Below are positions 6,239 to 6,274 of a DNA stretch of 6,274 bases, one piece after another. Both the position numbers and the translations under genes were made by a program. Within the stretch, counting starts at the first letter, position 1. Every line of letters begins with the position of its first letter. The stretch is from Bacteroidota bacterium (GTDB lineage: Bacteria > Bacteroidota > Bacteroidia > Flavobacteriales_D > Crocinitomicaceae). The notes beneath the pieces were generated by a model that saw only the letters and a program-made list of their open reading frames with translations, had not been told where the DNA came from and did no database searches. Location of the stretch: positions 1 to 6,274 of the forward strand of contig VGMK01000127.1 in the NCBI GenBank assembly GCA_016866375.1. The letters run 5' to 3'.

Positions 6239-6274
6239 GTTAAGGCCAATGCCTGCCTGGTTTTCTTGCATAAA
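6224..6274 (-). CDS. C-terminal end of an upstream gene (cut by window edge)
   Basis: An open minus-strand frame enters from the right edge and stops with TAA at 6226-6224, giving 16 residues that end AGIGLNFQFR. Alternating hydrophobic residues and the aromatic end fit the last strand of a beta-rich envelope protein. It ends 19 bases before dapB on the same strand. From recalled gene order in Flavobacteriia (parA, parB, a DUF5683 protein, dapB, lepB, wbqC), it may be the DUF5683 protein, but 16 residues cannot prove it. An internal ATG at 6271 is probably not a start. Confidence 0.4.
   Translation of the reverse strand, partial: FMQENQAGIGLNFQFR

Noticed and set aside
6205..6249. N-terminal extension of DapB from a TTG at 6249
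   Set aside because: The extra 15 residues precede the Rossmann strand that normally begins the protein, overlap the preceding gene's tail, and include the likely promoter. The ATG at 6204 fits the family.

Overview
The window looks like chromosomal core DNA from a member of the Bacteroidota, most likely of the Flavobacteriia/Cryomorphaceae kind. The evidence is a long-form glyceraldehyde-3-phosphate dehydrogenase with an N-terminal extension, a very large signal peptidase I with extra N-terminal membrane segments, and a WbqC-like protein encoded directly behind it. Start codons lack Shine-Dalgarno sequences, and TAnnTTTG-type -7 promoter boxes are present. The DNA is AT-rich. I see no mobile element, CRISPR array, rRNA or tRNA.

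Layout. Bases 1-1179 (+) hold the C-terminal part of the GAPDH gene, cut by the left edge. After a 40-base gap with a weak terminator-like hairpin comes cmk (1220-1912, +), encoding cytidylate kinase. Its last 20 bases overlap the end of a convergent gene (1893-2549, -) for a small exported, probably outer-membrane beta-barrel protein that I cannot name. Bases 2550-2943 contain no convincing gene. They carry a good Bacteroidota-type promoter pointing left, a block of nested inverted repeats, and a second -7-like box in front of the beta-barrel gene.

From 6204 down to 2944, all on the minus strand, lies a tight set of three genes: dapB (lysine/diaminopimelate synthesis), lepB (signal peptidase I) and a wbqC-like gene. 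Spacings are 2 bases and about 1 base. At the right edge, 6224-6274 (-) is the tail of another minus-strand gene ending 19 bases before dapB. From recalled gene order in relatives this could be a DUF5683-type protein.

Functionally the genes are housekeeping: central carbon metabolism (GAPDH), nucleotide metabolism (Cmk), cell-wall precursor supply (DapB) and export of envelope proteins (LepB). Two proteins, the beta-barrel and the WbqC-like one, have uncertain roles. No complete new defence or mobile system is visible. The points most worth checking are the structured intergenic block at about 2787-2942, the wbqC-like gene with no usable ATG, the enlarged LepB, and -7 boxes lying only four bases before the ATG of cmk and dapB, which suggests leaderless or nearly leaderless mRNAs.
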